Shown: piece after piece, positions 25,301 through 32,698 of the stretch | Layout: every line of letters starts with the position of its first letter | Position numbering within the stretch: the first letter of the stretch is position 1 | NCBI RefSeq assembly: GCF_014203605.1 | Contig: NZ_JACHJJ010000009.1 | Span: 186,001-250,000 of the forward strand | DNA from: Thiemannella venezuelensis | Lineage (GTDB): Bacteria > Actinomycetota > Actinomycetes > Streptosporangiales > Streptosporangiaceae | Length of the DNA stretch: 64,000 bases | Reading direction: 5' to 3' | Notes under the pieces: generated by a model | Seen by the model: only the letters and a program-made list of their open reading frames with translations | Told to the model about the DNA's origin: nothing | The model's database searches: none | Program-made: the position numbers and the translations under genes

Positions 25301-25760
25301 GCTGGACGTGGAGCGGATGCGCGAGCGACTCGGATCCGACCACGTGCTGCTGGTCCGCCGGCATCCCGACATGGTGGACGCGGTGCCCCGGGCCGACGGG
25401 GAGTTCGTCTTCGACGTGTCGGCCTATCCGGACGTCCAGGAGCTGTACCTGGTCGCCGACGTCCTCGTCACCGACTACTCCTCGGCGATGGCCGACTTCG
25501 CGCTGACCGGCCGCCCGATCCTCCTGTACGCCTACGACCTGGAGCGCTACCGGAGGGAGGGCCGGGCCCTCCACCTCGACCTGGAGACGGAGGCGCCCGG
25601 CCCGGTGCTGCGCGGCACCGACGAGGTCGTCGAGGCGCTCAGGTCGCTCGACGCGGTCGCCGCGGAGTACGCGGAGCGCTATGCCGCCTTCGCCGCCAGG
25701 CACCGCCCCCTCGACGACGGAGGCGCCGCGGCCAGGGTCGTCGACCGGGTCTTCACCTGA
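22326..25760 (+). CDS. GT2 / CDP-polyol glycerophosphotransferase (TagF-like) fusion
   Basis: A 1144-residue two-enzyme protein. The N-terminal GT-A domain (about 1-330) has SVIVPIYNVEPYLRACLESL, VMVDDGSPDGS, FLDSDD and YEDIA. A middle section of about 450 residues is beta-rich and unassigned. The C-terminal domain (about 790-1140) is a teichoic-acid-type glycerol/ribitol phosphotransferase: LQTWHGSGVKRIGFG near 875, RRHPDMVD near 1012 and TDYSSAMADFALTGRP near 1048. These match the catalytic His residues and Ser-Ser of TagF/TarL. It would alternate adding a sugar and a polyol phosphate to a growing chain on the inner face. GGAGG precedes the ATG, and a terminator follows. Confidence 0.87.
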   Translation: MPLISVIVPIYNVEPYLRACLESLASQTWSDIEVVMVDDGSPDGSAGIAREYAADDPRFLLVRQPNRGLGAARNAGLRRASGEFVAFLDSDDMLPLHALETMAGSLLETGSDLVAGNVQRFGARGVRQAPMYREIAAHPLRRTHVTEHDLLLRDRLVTNKLWRRAFWDEHAMSFPEGVLYEDIAVALPAHFRAKSVDVLSAPVYLWREREGERLSITQDRAQVRGIEDRFTAVRSVRDFLLGGGFAEHVPAWDRTVLDHDLPVFFAALQHGDDAFRRRFADLAAAYLDEVGPGVLPAVSARRRILWHLVRHGRMADALEHLAWEQAAEPQAVRRGTRYHLDTPVGDLPAEATRLRGDLTLRQRVDEVRWEGDRLVVEGRATLRYLRPSQRVHQQVFASLVQSGTGRQIRLPVTAVQAGSIGYSRTSRKRRDWGGFRIVVDPAKLGAGKASAWHVELMVIHRGMVRRERLRAGGAESAREVRPGLRLVTGRDGGDFVLRAEPGRLRLTGRAVADGRLLLTGDAPAGPASPVLQLVREPDGSVLSYPVSGRNGSFRAEIDLRDVLPRRVPRLDPAGPEASALDTGTEWRIRLAAGDEAVPIADGLPALRHTEGDREVIVTASPAGEPVVRVRPPAAALERAEWSQDGRLLLAGGFTGPGSGPDPGSGAVLLVASATDRRDERSFPVRCDGARFEAVLTPGAIPSLAGTLPLPAGEYRLTLRTPARDLPLEGCEAVRHGTAARSFVLEADGTGNALLTVGDDLTDEERGAAGQQELRTVRYPAWRAEPLRQAVLFDSYSGRRFSDGPRAVYEELRRRDSALEFLWVVRDGQVELPPGVLPVRFHGREHYEALARCRYVVANTHLPSWFERRQGQTVLQTWHGSGVKRIGFGTEAVSLAAPEVRRRLEKRAAQWDYLVSPGPWCTAILKDALRFAGTVLETGQPGNDVLVRQGREELAERVRRRIGLPYGRKAVLYAPTSREDVVDGRGRPRLDLRLDVERMRERLGSDHVLLVRRHPDMVDAVPRADGEFVFDVSAYPDVQELYLVADVLVTDYSSAMADFALTGRPILLYAYDLERYRREGRALHLDLETEAPGPVLRGTDEVVEALRSLDAVAAEYAERYAAFAARHRPLDDGGAAARVVDRVFT

Positions 25761-25784
25761 ACGACCCGTCCCCGCCGCCGTCCG

Positions 25785-25824
25785 GACGACAGCCCGGAGC
25801 CCGACAGGGCTCCGGGCTGTCGTC
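25785..25824 (+). terminator. Strong intrinsic terminator
   Basis: An 18-bp perfect stem with a 4-base loop (GACA). The arms are 25785-25802 and 25807-25824. It lies 24 bases after the fusion gene's stop and separates it from the cassette that follows. It is the longest perfect terminator-like stem I found in the window. Confidence 0.9.
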
Positions 25825-25981
25825 GTCGTGCCCCGCGCCGGATCACCGGAACGGGTCCGCCCGGATCCGCGCGGAGAGGGCGTGGATCCACCGGACGGGC
25901 TTCCCGGAAAAGGGCAGGAGCCCTCCCGGTGAATCCGTCCCGTTGACAAAGTCGGCGGCCTCACCGGCCCGGATTGGTCAA

Positions 25982-26010
25982 GAACTGGAAAGGAGACCTC
26001 CCGGTAGTTA
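25982..26010 (+). promoter_or_regulatory. Candidate promoter of phosphatidyltransferase cassette 1
   Basis: GAACTG (25982-25987), a 17-base spacer and TAGTTA (26005-26010) are repeated with the same spacing before the second cassette (28250-28278). The wider block GGTCAAGAACTGG...GGAGACC...TAGTTACAGA is conserved, while sequence further out differs. The -35-like GAAC suggests an alternative or ECF sigma factor, but that is inference. A TTGACA at 25943 has no suitable -10 partner. Confidence 0.5.
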
Positions 26011-26043
26011 CAGAGCGTCATTGCCGACGACTCCGTCGTGGCC

Positions 26044-27018
26044 ATGCTGGCAGCTATGAGGCCCTACTCGTTGGACGACGTCCGTGCCACGTGCAAACCC
26101 AAGGACTCCTGGTGGACCGTTTTCCTGGTCGATCCGGTGGCGTGCCGGCTCACGTTGCTCGTCGCCAACCACACGGCCGTCACACCCAACGGGCTCTCCC
26201 GTTTCTCGCTCATCCTCGGTACGGCCGCCGCGGTCTGCTTCGCGGCGGGGCGGCTCGCGGCGGGGGCCGCGCTGTTCTACCTGAGCTTCATGGTCGACTG
26301 CATGGACGGCAAGATCGCCCGGCTCAAGGGGACCGGGACCGTCTTCGGTCTCTGGGTCGACTACGTGGGCGACCGGATCCGGGTGGTCTGCTGCGCGATC
26401 GGGCTGGCGTCCGGGCAGTACGCGGCGACCGGGGAGCTCGCCTACATCCTGCTCGGCACGGGGGTCGCGGTGCTGGACCTGTTCCGCTACGTGAACGCCC
26501 CGCAGATGAAGCGGGTGCGCGACGCGGTCAGGGAGAACTGGCCCGTCCCCGGCGCGGTGGAGGCCCACGGCGAGGAGCACGGCGGGGTCTCCGGCGAGGT
26601 CTCCGTGACGCGGGCGGAGGTCTCCGCGGTGCTGCAGGAGGCGGCCTCGCTGATCGAGGCCTCGGCGGGCCCGGAGGGCTCCTCGACGGCCGGTCCGCGG
26701 AGGGGCCGCCGGCCGTCACCGGCTCGGCGCGTCCGGCGGATGCTGGGAACCTACCGCCTGATCGGCCCCTTCCTCGCCCGCTACCGGATCCGCACCCACC
26801 TGGTGAGCGGCATCGAGTTCCACGCCGCGGTGTTCGTGGTCGCGCCGCTGCTCGGCGCCGGGGCGCTGCTGCCCGTCGTGACCGGGGCGGGCGCGCTGCT
26901 CCTGCTGAACGAGGTCTACCTGGTCTTCCGGCTCTGGCGGTTCACCCGGATGCCGGCGCCCGTCCTGCCCGAGTCCGCCGCGCCGGTTCCGCACGGCGCG
27001 CAGCGCGTGCCCGCCTGA
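26044..27018 (+). CDS. CDP-alcohol phosphatidyltransferase family protein, cassette 1
   Basis: A 324-residue membrane protein with the complete family signature D-x2-D-G-x2-A-R-x8-G-x3-D-x3-D: Asp85, Asp88, Gly89, Ala92-Arg93, Gly102, Asp106, Asp110. These enzymes exchange CMP of a CDP-alcohol for another alcohol and make phospholipid head groups or polyol-phosphate links. Membrane helices flank the motif, and two more lie at the C terminus after a charged cytoplasmic insert (about 155-225) that is longer than in PgsA or PIP synthase. The ATG at 26044 aligns with the start of the second copy; GTG 26038 or ATG 26056 are alternatives, and none has a good Shine-Dalgarno. A sulfotransferase gene follows. 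Confidence 0.85.
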   Translation: MLAAMRPYSLDDVRATCKPKDSWWTVFLVDPVACRLTLLVANHTAVTPNGLSRFSLILGTAAAVCFAAGRLAAGAALFYLSFMVDCMDGKIARLKGTGTVFGLWVDYVGDRIRVVCCAIGLASGQYAATGELAYILLGTGVAVLDLFRYVNAPQMKRVRDAVRENWPVPGAVEAHGEEHGGVSGEVSVTRAEVSAVLQEAASLIEASAGPEGSSTAGPRRGRRPSPARRVRRMLGTYRLIGPFLARYRIRTHLVSGIEFHAAVFVVAPLLGAGALLPVVTGAGALLLLNEVYLVFRLWRFTRMPAPVLPESAAPVPHGAQRVPA

Positions 27019-27050
27019 TCCGTGCGGCGCGTGCCCGCCTGATCCGCGCG
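27003..27050 (+). repeat. 24-bp tandem repeat across the stop codon
   Basis: Two adjacent copies of a 24-base unit starting GCGCGTGCCCGCCTGATCCG (27003-27026 and 27027-27050, one base different), plus a partial third copy. The first copy contains the TGA of the phosphatidyltransferase gene, so the second supplies a duplicated stop in the spacer. Confidence 0.8.
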
Positions 27051-27160
27051 GCGGCGCGTGCCCGCCCGCCCCGATCCGGCCCGTTCCGCACGGCGCGCGG
27101 CGCACGCGCCCACCCGATCCGTACTTCTGCCCGACCGATTCTCCACGGGGGTTCGTTGTG

Positions 27161-28207
27161 ATGCAGTCCGACCGGCCGATCTTCGTCATCGGCTGCCCGC
27201 GCTCCGGCACCACCATGCTGCAGCTGATGCTGCACGCGCATCCGCGCATCGCCATCCCGCCGGAGACCCGGTTCATGATGGCGGCCTACCAGCGGCGGCT
27301 GCGCTTCGGCGACCTGACCAGCCCGGCCCGCCGCGAGCAGTTCGCCGACTGGATCGTCAACCGCAGGCAGAACCGCTTCGAGGACCTCGGGCTGGACGCC
27401 GCCGAGGTGACCGAGCAGATCGTCACCGGTCCGCCGACGCTCGGCTCCGCGCTGGGCATCGTGCTGCGCGCCTACGCGGCCCGGTTCGGCAAGCCGCGCT
27501 GGGGCGACAAGCGGCCGTCGTACTTCAAGAGCGTGGACGTCCTGCTCCGGCTCTTCCCCGACGCCCAGTTCGTGCACCTCATCAGGGACGGCCGGGACTG
27601 CGTGGCCTCGCTCAAGGAGATGCCCTGGTACAACAAGGAGATCTACCACGCGATCTCCGTCTGGGCCGAGGCGATCGACTTCGCCCGCCGCCGCGCCCCC
27701 AAGCTCCCGGCGGGCAGCTACCACGAGCTGCGCTACGAGAACCTCACGGCCCACCCGGAGGCGGAGCTCGCCCGGCTGTGCGCCTTCCTCGGCGAGGAGT
27801 ACGACCCGGCGATGTGCGAGCCGAGCCGGGTGGCGGGCGTCGCCGTACCGGAGCACAAGACCTGGCACGTCAACACCCACCGCGAGGTGACGACCGCCCG
27901 CTCCGGCTCGTGGAAGGCACGGCTGGAACCGTGGGAGGCCTCGCTGTGCGAGACCGTGCTCGCCGGCCGCCTGGAGTCCCTCGGCTACGAGCTCGGCGGG
28001 ACCCCGAAGGCCGAGCGGTCGCACGTCCTGGCCTACGAGCACACCGCGGCCAGGCGGAAGCTGTCCCGGACCAAGCGGGCCACCCTCGACCGGCTGGTAC
28101 GGCTCCGCGAGCCGAACCCCCCGGCCGCCAGGCTCACCACCGAGGAGCTGCGACTGGCCGGGATCCCGGTCCGCCGGGACGAGTCCGTCCTCGCCGGAAC
28201 ACGCTGA
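27161..28207 (+). CDS. PAPS-dependent sulfotransferase, cassette 1
   Basis: A 348-residue soluble sulfotransferase. The 5'-phosphosulfate loop is CPRSGTT at residues 12-18 and the 3'-phosphate site is VHLIRDGRDCVASL near 138-150. The candidate catalytic His/Lys region follows the loop (HAHPRIAIPPETRF). It transfers sulfate from PAPS to a hydroxyl or amine of a sugar, lipid or protein. Chromosomal placement next to a CDP-alcohol phosphatidyltransferase and polymer glycosyltransferases suggests a sugar or polyol acceptor. The GTG at 27158 gives one extra residue; ATG 27161 matches the two paralogs. The preceding CACGGGGGTTCGTTGT is shared with the copy at 29268. Confidence 0.9.
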   Translation: MQSDRPIFVIGCPRSGTTMLQLMLHAHPRIAIPPETRFMMAAYQRRLRFGDLTSPARREQFADWIVNRRQNRFEDLGLDAAEVTEQIVTGPPTLGSALGIVLRAYAARFGKPRWGDKRPSYFKSVDVLLRLFPDAQFVHLIRDGRDCVASLKEMPWYNKEIYHAISVWAEAIDFARRRAPKLPAGSYHELRYENLTAHPEAELARLCAFLGEEYDPAMCEPSRVAGVAVPEHKTWHVNTHREVTTARSGSWKARLEPWEASLCETVLAGRLESLGYELGGTPKAERSHVLAYEHTAARRKLSRTKRATLDRLVRLREPNPPAARLTTEELRLAGIPVRRDESVLAGTR

Positions 28208-28249
28208 CATCCCCGGAGCGGTCTCGGAGTACCAGCCCGGGTGGGTCAA

Positions 28250-28278
28250 GAACTGGCATGGAGACCTTCCGTTAGTTA
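28250..28278 (+). promoter_or_regulatory. Candidate promoter of phosphatidyltransferase cassette 2
   Basis: GAACTG (28250-28255), 17 bases, TAGTTA (28273-28278) repeat the arrangement seen before cassette 1. Conservation of spacing and boxes amid changed neighbours argues for function. The RNA would start shortly before the ATG at 28312. Confidence 0.5.
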
Positions 28279-28311
28279 CAGAAAGTCAATGTCGATGAAC
28301 TCGGTGTCGCC

Positions 28312-29196
28312 ATGCTGACCTGCATGAGGGCCTACTCGTTGGACGACGTTCACGCGGCGCGCAAGCAGCGGGACTCGTGGTGGACCGTTTTCCTGGTCGA
28401 CCCGGTGGCGTGCCGGCTCACGGTGTTCGTCGCCAACCACACGGCCGTCACGCCCAACGGCCTCACCTGCCTCTCGCTGGCGCTCGGCCTGGGGGCGGCG
28501 GTCTGGTTCGCGGCGGGGCAGCTCGCGGCGGGGGCCGCGCTGTTCTACCTGAGCTTCATGGTCGACTGCATGGACGGCAAGATCGCCCGGCTCAAGGGGA
28601 CCGGGACCGCGTTCGGCCTCTGGGTCGACTTCGTGGGCGACCGGATCCGGGAGATCTGCTGCGCGGCCGGGCTGGCGTTCGGGCAGTACGCGGCGACCGG
28701 TGAGGTCGCCTACATCCTGCTCGGCGCAGGAGTGACCGTGCTGGACCTGTTCCGCTACGTGAACGCCCCGCAGATGAAGCGGGTGCGCGAGGTGGTCAGG
28801 GAGAACCGGGCCCCGCGCGACGGGCGGAACGCCGCCGCACCGGACGGGGCGCCGGCGCAGGCGCCGCCGGACGACTCCATCGAGGTGCCGGCCGGGGACC
28901 CCTCCGTCCAGCCGCCCTGGGGCGTCCGCCGGGTGCTGCGGAGATACCGCCGGCTCGGCCGGGTCCTCGGCCGCCACCGGGTCCGGCCCCACCTGATGAG
29001 CGGCATCGAGTTCCACGCCGCGGTGTTCGTGGTCGCGCCGCTGCTCGGCGCCGGGGCGCTGCTGCCCGTCTCGATCGCGGCGGGCGCGCTGCTCCTGCTG
29101 AACGAGGCCTTCCTGATCTACCTGCTCTGGCTGTTCACCCGGACGGCGGCGCCCGCCGCGCCGGTCCCGGCCGGCGCCCGGCACCTGCCCGCCTGA
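28312..29196 (+). CDS. CDP-alcohol phosphatidyltransferase family protein, cassette 2
   Basis: A 294-residue paralog of the protein at 26044 with the same intact signature (DCMDGKIAR, then GLWVDFVGD). The same C-terminal pair of helices follows SGIEFHAAVFVVAPLLGAGA. The cytoplasmic insert is shorter and unrelated in sequence. An 88-base stretch over the active site (28522-28609) is identical to 26254-26341, which indicates recent exchange between the copies. The ATG at 28312 aligns with 26044; 28324 is the alternative. It is followed after 71 bases by a second sulfotransferase, so the whole two-gene unit was duplicated with its promoter. Confidence 0.85.
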   Translation: MLTCMRAYSLDDVHAARKQRDSWWTVFLVDPVACRLTVFVANHTAVTPNGLTCLSLALGLGAAVWFAAGQLAAGAALFYLSFMVDCMDGKIARLKGTGTAFGLWVDFVGDRIREICCAAGLAFGQYAATGEVAYILLGAGVTVLDLFRYVNAPQMKRVREVVRENRAPRDGRNAAAPDGAPAQAPPDDSIEVPAGDPSVQPPWGVRRVLRRYRRLGRVLGRHRVRPHLMSGIEFHAAVFVVAPLLGAGALLPVSIAAGALLLLNEAFLIYLLWLFTRTAAPAAPVPAGARHLPA

Positions 29197-29267
29197 CCGG
29201 CGCCCGGCCGAGCGGCCCGCCCGACCGGCACACCTGTCCGACCGACTCTCCACGGGGGTTCGTTGTA

Positions 29268-30278
29268 ATGCAGTCCGACCGGCCGATCTTCGTCATCGGC
29301 TGCCCGCGCTCCGGCACCACCATGCTGCAGCTGATGCTGCACTCGCACCCGCGGATCGCGGTGGCCCCGGAGACCCGCTTCCTGGTCCCCGGCTACTACC
29401 GCAGGTTCGGTTTCGGGGACCTGCGCGAGGAGGCCAACCGGCGCCGGCTGGGCCAGTGGATCGCGAGCGACAAGGACACCAAGTTCAAGGAGCTCAAGCT
29501 CGACGGCGACCGGTTCGTCGAGGAGGTCGTGGCCGGGCCGCCCACGCTCGGCTCGGCGATCGGCATCGCCTTCAGGTCCTACGCCGAGCGGTACGGCAAG
29601 GCCCGATGGGGTGACAAGCGGCCGAGCTACTACCACTACGTGGACCTGATCCTGCGCCTGTTCCCCGACGCCCAGTTCGTGCACCTGATCAGGGACGGCC
29701 GGGACTGCGTGGCCTCGCTCAAGGAGATGCCCTGGTACGGCAAGGACGTCTTCCACGCGGTGAACAACTGGGCCGAGGCCATCGACTTCGGCCGCCGCCA
29801 CGCCCGCAGGCTCCCGGCCGACAGCTACTACGAGCTGCGTTACGAGGACCTCACCGCCTCCCCGGAGACCGAGCTCACTACGTTGTGCGCGTTCCTCGGC
29901 GAGGAGTACGACCCGGCGATGAGCGAGCCGTGCCACGCGGCGCGGGAGGCGATCCCGCAGCACAAGATCTGGCACAGCAACACCCACGGCGAGGTGACGA
30001 CCGCCCGCTCCGGCTCGTGGAAGGCGCGGCTGAAGCCGTGGGAGGTCTCCCTCTGCGAGACCGTGCTGGCCGAGCGGCTGACCGCCAACGGCTACGAGCT
30101 GACCGGCGCGCCCGCGGCGGAGAAGGGCCAGGTGGCGGAGGTGTCCAGGGTCGCGGCCAAGCGGCGGGCGGCCCGCCGGCGCAAGGACCTCAGGGACCGG
30201 ATCAACCGGCTGCGCGAGCCCGGCCCGGTGGCGGCGCAGCTCACCACCCGGCAGCTGGGCGAGCTGGTGAAGGCCTGA
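29268..30278 (+). CDS. PAPS-dependent sulfotransferase, cassette 2
   Basis: A 336-residue sulfotransferase with CPRSGTT at residues 12-18 and FVHLIRDGRDCVASLKEMPW. It is the most diverged of the three: the acceptor-side region (about 30-100) reads HPRIAVAPETRFLVPGYYRR and then a distinct stretch, and the C terminus is shorter. The first 20 codons and the upstream leader are nearly identical to the gene at 27161. A different acceptor position is plausible. The third sulfotransferase starts two bases after its stop, so both are made from one transcript. Confidence 0.9.
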   Translation: MQSDRPIFVIGCPRSGTTMLQLMLHSHPRIAVAPETRFLVPGYYRRFGFGDLREEANRRRLGQWIASDKDTKFKELKLDGDRFVEEVVAGPPTLGSAIGIAFRSYAERYGKARWGDKRPSYYHYVDLILRLFPDAQFVHLIRDGRDCVASLKEMPWYGKDVFHAVNNWAEAIDFGRRHARRLPADSYYELRYEDLTASPETELTTLCAFLGEEYDPAMSEPCHAAREAIPQHKIWHSNTHGEVTTARSGSWKARLKPWEVSLCETVLAERLTANGYELTGAPAAEKGQVAEVSRVAAKRRAARRRKDLRDRINRLREPGPVAAQLTTRQLGELVKA

Positions 30279-30280
30279 CC

Positions 30281-31327
30281 ATGCAGTCCGACCGGCCGAT
30301 CTTCATCGTGGGCTGCCCCCGCTCGGGGACGACGATGCTCCAGCTCATGACGCACGCCCATCCCCGCATCGCCATCCCGCCGGAGACCCGGTTCATGATG
30401 GCGGCCTACCAGCGGCGGCTGCGCTTCGGCGACCTGGCCGACCCGATCTGCCGGCGCGAGCTCGCCGAGTGGGTCGTCGGCCGGCGGCAGCACCGCTTCC
30501 ACGACCTGGGACTGGACGCCGCCGAGGTGGCCAGGGAGATCGCCACCGGCCCGCCGACGCTCGGTTCGGCCCTGGGCGCCGTGCTGCGCGCCTACGCGGC
30601 CCGGTTCGGCAAGCCGCGCTGGGGCGACAAGCGGCCGGGCTACTTCCAGAGCGTGGACGCCCTGCTCCGGCTCTTCCCCGACGCCCAGTTCGTGCACCTC
30701 ATCAGGGACGGCCGCGACTGCGTGGCCTCGCTCAAGGAGATGCCCTGGCACCGGGGAGGCATCCACAGCGCCGTCTCCGTCTGGGCCGAGGCGATCGACT
30801 TCGCCCGGTACGGCGCGCCCAGGCTCCCCGAGGGCAGCTACCACCAGCTCCGTTACGAGGACCTGACCCGCGACCCCGAGGCCGAGCTGCGCGGGCTGTG
30901 CGCGTTCCTCGGCGAGGAGTACGACCCGGCGATGAGCGAGCCGGACCGGATGGCGCGCATCGCCGTACCCGCCCGCAAGACCTGGCACGAGCGCACCCAC
31001 GGCAAGGTGACGACCGCCCGGTCCGGCTCGTGGAAGGAGCGGCTCACCCCGCAGGAGGTCTCGCTGTGCGAGACCGTGCTCGCCGACCGCCTGGAGGAGT
31101 GCGGCTACGAGCTCAGCGGGGCTCCGAAGGCCGAGCGGTCGCACGTCCTCGCCTACGAGCACACCGCGGCCAAGCGGAGGCTGGCCCGGGCCAAGCGCAT
31201 CGCCTTCGACCGGCTGGTACGGCTCCGCGAGCCGAACCCGCTGGCCGCCAGGCTCACCACCGAGGAGCGCAGGCTGGCCGGGATCCCGGTCCCCCGCCGC
31301 GAGCCGTGGGTCCCCGTCAGCGGGTGA
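30281..31327 (+). CDS. PAPS-dependent sulfotransferase, third copy
   Basis: A 348-residue sulfotransferase, closest to the first copy (27161). They share the same length, the C-terminal tail with KAERSHVLAYEHTAA and LTTEERRLAGIPV, and a 72-base identical stretch (30365-30436 equals 27245-27316). PAPS sites are intact (CPRSGTT and HLIRDGRDCVAS). It has no phosphatidyltransferase of its own and sits directly behind the second copy, with GGTGAAGG overlapping that gene's end as ribosome site. Its 3' end overlaps the convergent GT4 gene by 11 bases. Confidence 0.9.
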   Translation: MQSDRPIFIVGCPRSGTTMLQLMTHAHPRIAIPPETRFMMAAYQRRLRFGDLADPICRRELAEWVVGRRQHRFHDLGLDAAEVAREIATGPPTLGSALGAVLRAYAARFGKPRWGDKRPGYFQSVDALLRLFPDAQFVHLIRDGRDCVASLKEMPWHRGGIHSAVSVWAEAIDFARYGAPRLPEGSYHQLRYEDLTRDPEAELRGLCAFLGEEYDPAMSEPDRMARIAVPARKTWHERTHGKVTTARSGSWKERLTPQEVSLCETVLADRLEECGYELSGAPKAERSHVLAYEHTAAKRRLARAKRIAFDRLVRLREPNPLAARLTTEERRLAGIPVPRREPWVPVSG

Positions 31328-32468
31328 CGTGCTCGAAGAGCTCCTCCCAGCGGTCCAGGACCCGATCCAGCCGGAACTGCCCGACGTGCGCGCGGGCGGC
31401 GGCGCCCAGCCGCCGCCGCTCGTCCGCCGAGCCCGCCAGCCGGACCAGCGCCGCCGCGAACGCGTCCACGTCGGCCGGCGGGACCAGCAGCCCGGTCTCC
31501 GCGTCGAGGACCAGCGAGCGCACCCCGCCCGACACGTCGAACGCCACCGACGGCACGCCGTACGAGGCGGCCTCCCCGACCACCAGCGGGAGCCCCTCGT
31601 GCTCGCTGGACAGGCCCAGCACCGCCCCGCCGAGATATTCGAGCCCCATGTCCGCCGCGGGCACCGCCCCCCGGAACACCACCCGGTCGGCCACCCCGCA
31701 CGCCAGCGCGTGCGCGTGCAGCCGCTCCCGCTCGGCGCCCTCGCCGATCAGATGCAGCTCCCAGCCGTCCATCGCGGCCCGGCCGTCCACCGCGCCCGGG
31801 CCGCCGGCCGCGGCCCGCCGCTCCGGGGAGCCCGCCGCACCCCGGCAGGCCAGGGCGAAGGCCGAGATCAGCCGGTCGAAGCGTTTGACGCCCTCCAGCC
31901 TGCCCACCCCGAGCACCCGGCGGCCGGTCAGCCCGGAGGCCCGAGACGGCCAGGCGGGCAGCGGGTTCGGCAGGGACCAGGTGTTGGGCAGCAGCGCGTG
32001 CTCGGAGAACAGCCACGCGTCGTCCTCGCTGACGAACACCGCCTTCTCCAGCCCGCCGTAGTGCCCGCGGACCGACCTCAGATGCCAGGAGCCCCGGGCG
32101 TGCTGGTAGGAGCCGTGGTACTGGCCGATCGGGAGCAGGTGCCCCGGGAGCAGGCTCTTGAGCCGGGTCACCACGCCCGGCGAGGTCATCACCGCGAAGC
32201 CCGGGGCCAGCCGGCCGAACAACCCGGCGAGCCGCCGGTGCTCGCGCCGCACGGCCGCCCGGGAGACCTTCCCCACGAGCGTGCCGTGGATCACGTGGTG
32301 GTGGTAGGCGGGCCGCTCCACGTAGCGGAACGGGCGCTCCGCCCGGTGCAGCCCGACCACGTGCACCTCGTGCCCCCGCCCGGCCAGGCCCTGGGCCACG
32401 GTGTGCGTGACCCGCTGGATCCCGCCCAGGGTGTCGGCGTCCATACAGGCGAACAGGACCGTGTTCAT
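31317..32468 (-). CDS. Family 4 glycosyltransferase (GT-B fold)
   Basis: A 383-residue retaining glycosyltransferase of the GT4 type. The N terminus carries the acceptor-side DTLGGIQRVTHTVAQGLAGRGHEVHVVG. The C-terminal Rossmann domain has VLGVGRLEGVKRFDRLI, WELHLIGEGAERERL, VVFRGAV, and the EX7E donor motif in SSEHEGLPLVVGEAASYG. The sugar is unknown. The ATG at 32468 lies in the first unit of a 90-bp tandem repeat that duplicates its ribosome site (GAGGAG, 12 bases away). An in-frame GTG at 32489 is possible. It reads in the same direction as the TagF-like fusion upstream. Confidence 0.88.
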   Translation of the reverse strand: MNTVLFACMDADTLGGIQRVTHTVAQGLAGRGHEVHVVGLHRAERPFRYVERPAYHHHVIHGTLVGKVSRAAVRREHRRLAGLFGRLAPGFAVMTSPGVVTRLKSLLPGHLLPIGQYHGSYQHARGSWHLRSVRGHYGGLEKAVFVSEDDAWLFSEHALLPNTWSLPNPLPAWPSRASGLTGRRVLGVGRLEGVKRFDRLISAFALACRGAAGSPERRAAAGGPGAVDGRAAMDGWELHLIGEGAERERLHAHALACGVADRVVFRGAVPAADMGLEYLGGAVLGLSSEHEGLPLVVGEAASYGVPSVAFDVSGGVRSLVLDAETGLLVPPADVDAFAAALVRLAGSADERRRLGAAARAHVGQFRLDRVLDRWEELFEHVTR

Positions 32469-32689
32469 GGGTCGCTCACCACTCCTCACTCACTTCGCGG
32501 AAGGCCTCGTCCCTCGGCCTGCCGCTGTGTTCGCTGCGTCGGGTTCGCTCCGGTTCATGGGTCGCTCACCACTCCTCACTCACTTCGCGGAAGGCCTCGT
32601 CCCTCGGCCTGCCGCTGTGTTCGCTGCGTCGGGTTCGCTCCGGTTCATGGGTCGCTCACCACTCCTCACTCACTTCGCGGAAGGCCTCG
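32464..32689 (-). repeat. 90-bp tandem repeat carrying duplicated translation starts (2.5 copies)
   Basis: Units begin at 32464, 32554 and 32644; the third is cut after 46 bases. Units one and two are identical. On the minus strand each unit contains GTGAGTGAGGAGTGGTGAGC, then ACCCATG. The unit nearest the GT4 gene provides its real start. The other two ATGs open 22-codon frames (32490-32558 and 32580-32648) that end at TGA just before the next unit's ribosome site. The period is a multiple of three. No coding similarity to known leader peptides was recognised. Confidence 0.92.
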
Positions 32690-32698
32690 CCCTCCGGC

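Noticed and set aside
25943-25948. TTGACA as -35 box of the phosphatidyltransferase promoter
   Set aside because: No -10-like hexamer at 16-19 bases, and the hexamer is not conserved before the second cassette.
32464-32689. A CRISPR-like array
   Set aside because: The units are contiguous, 90 bp long and without unique spacers; this is a tandem duplication.
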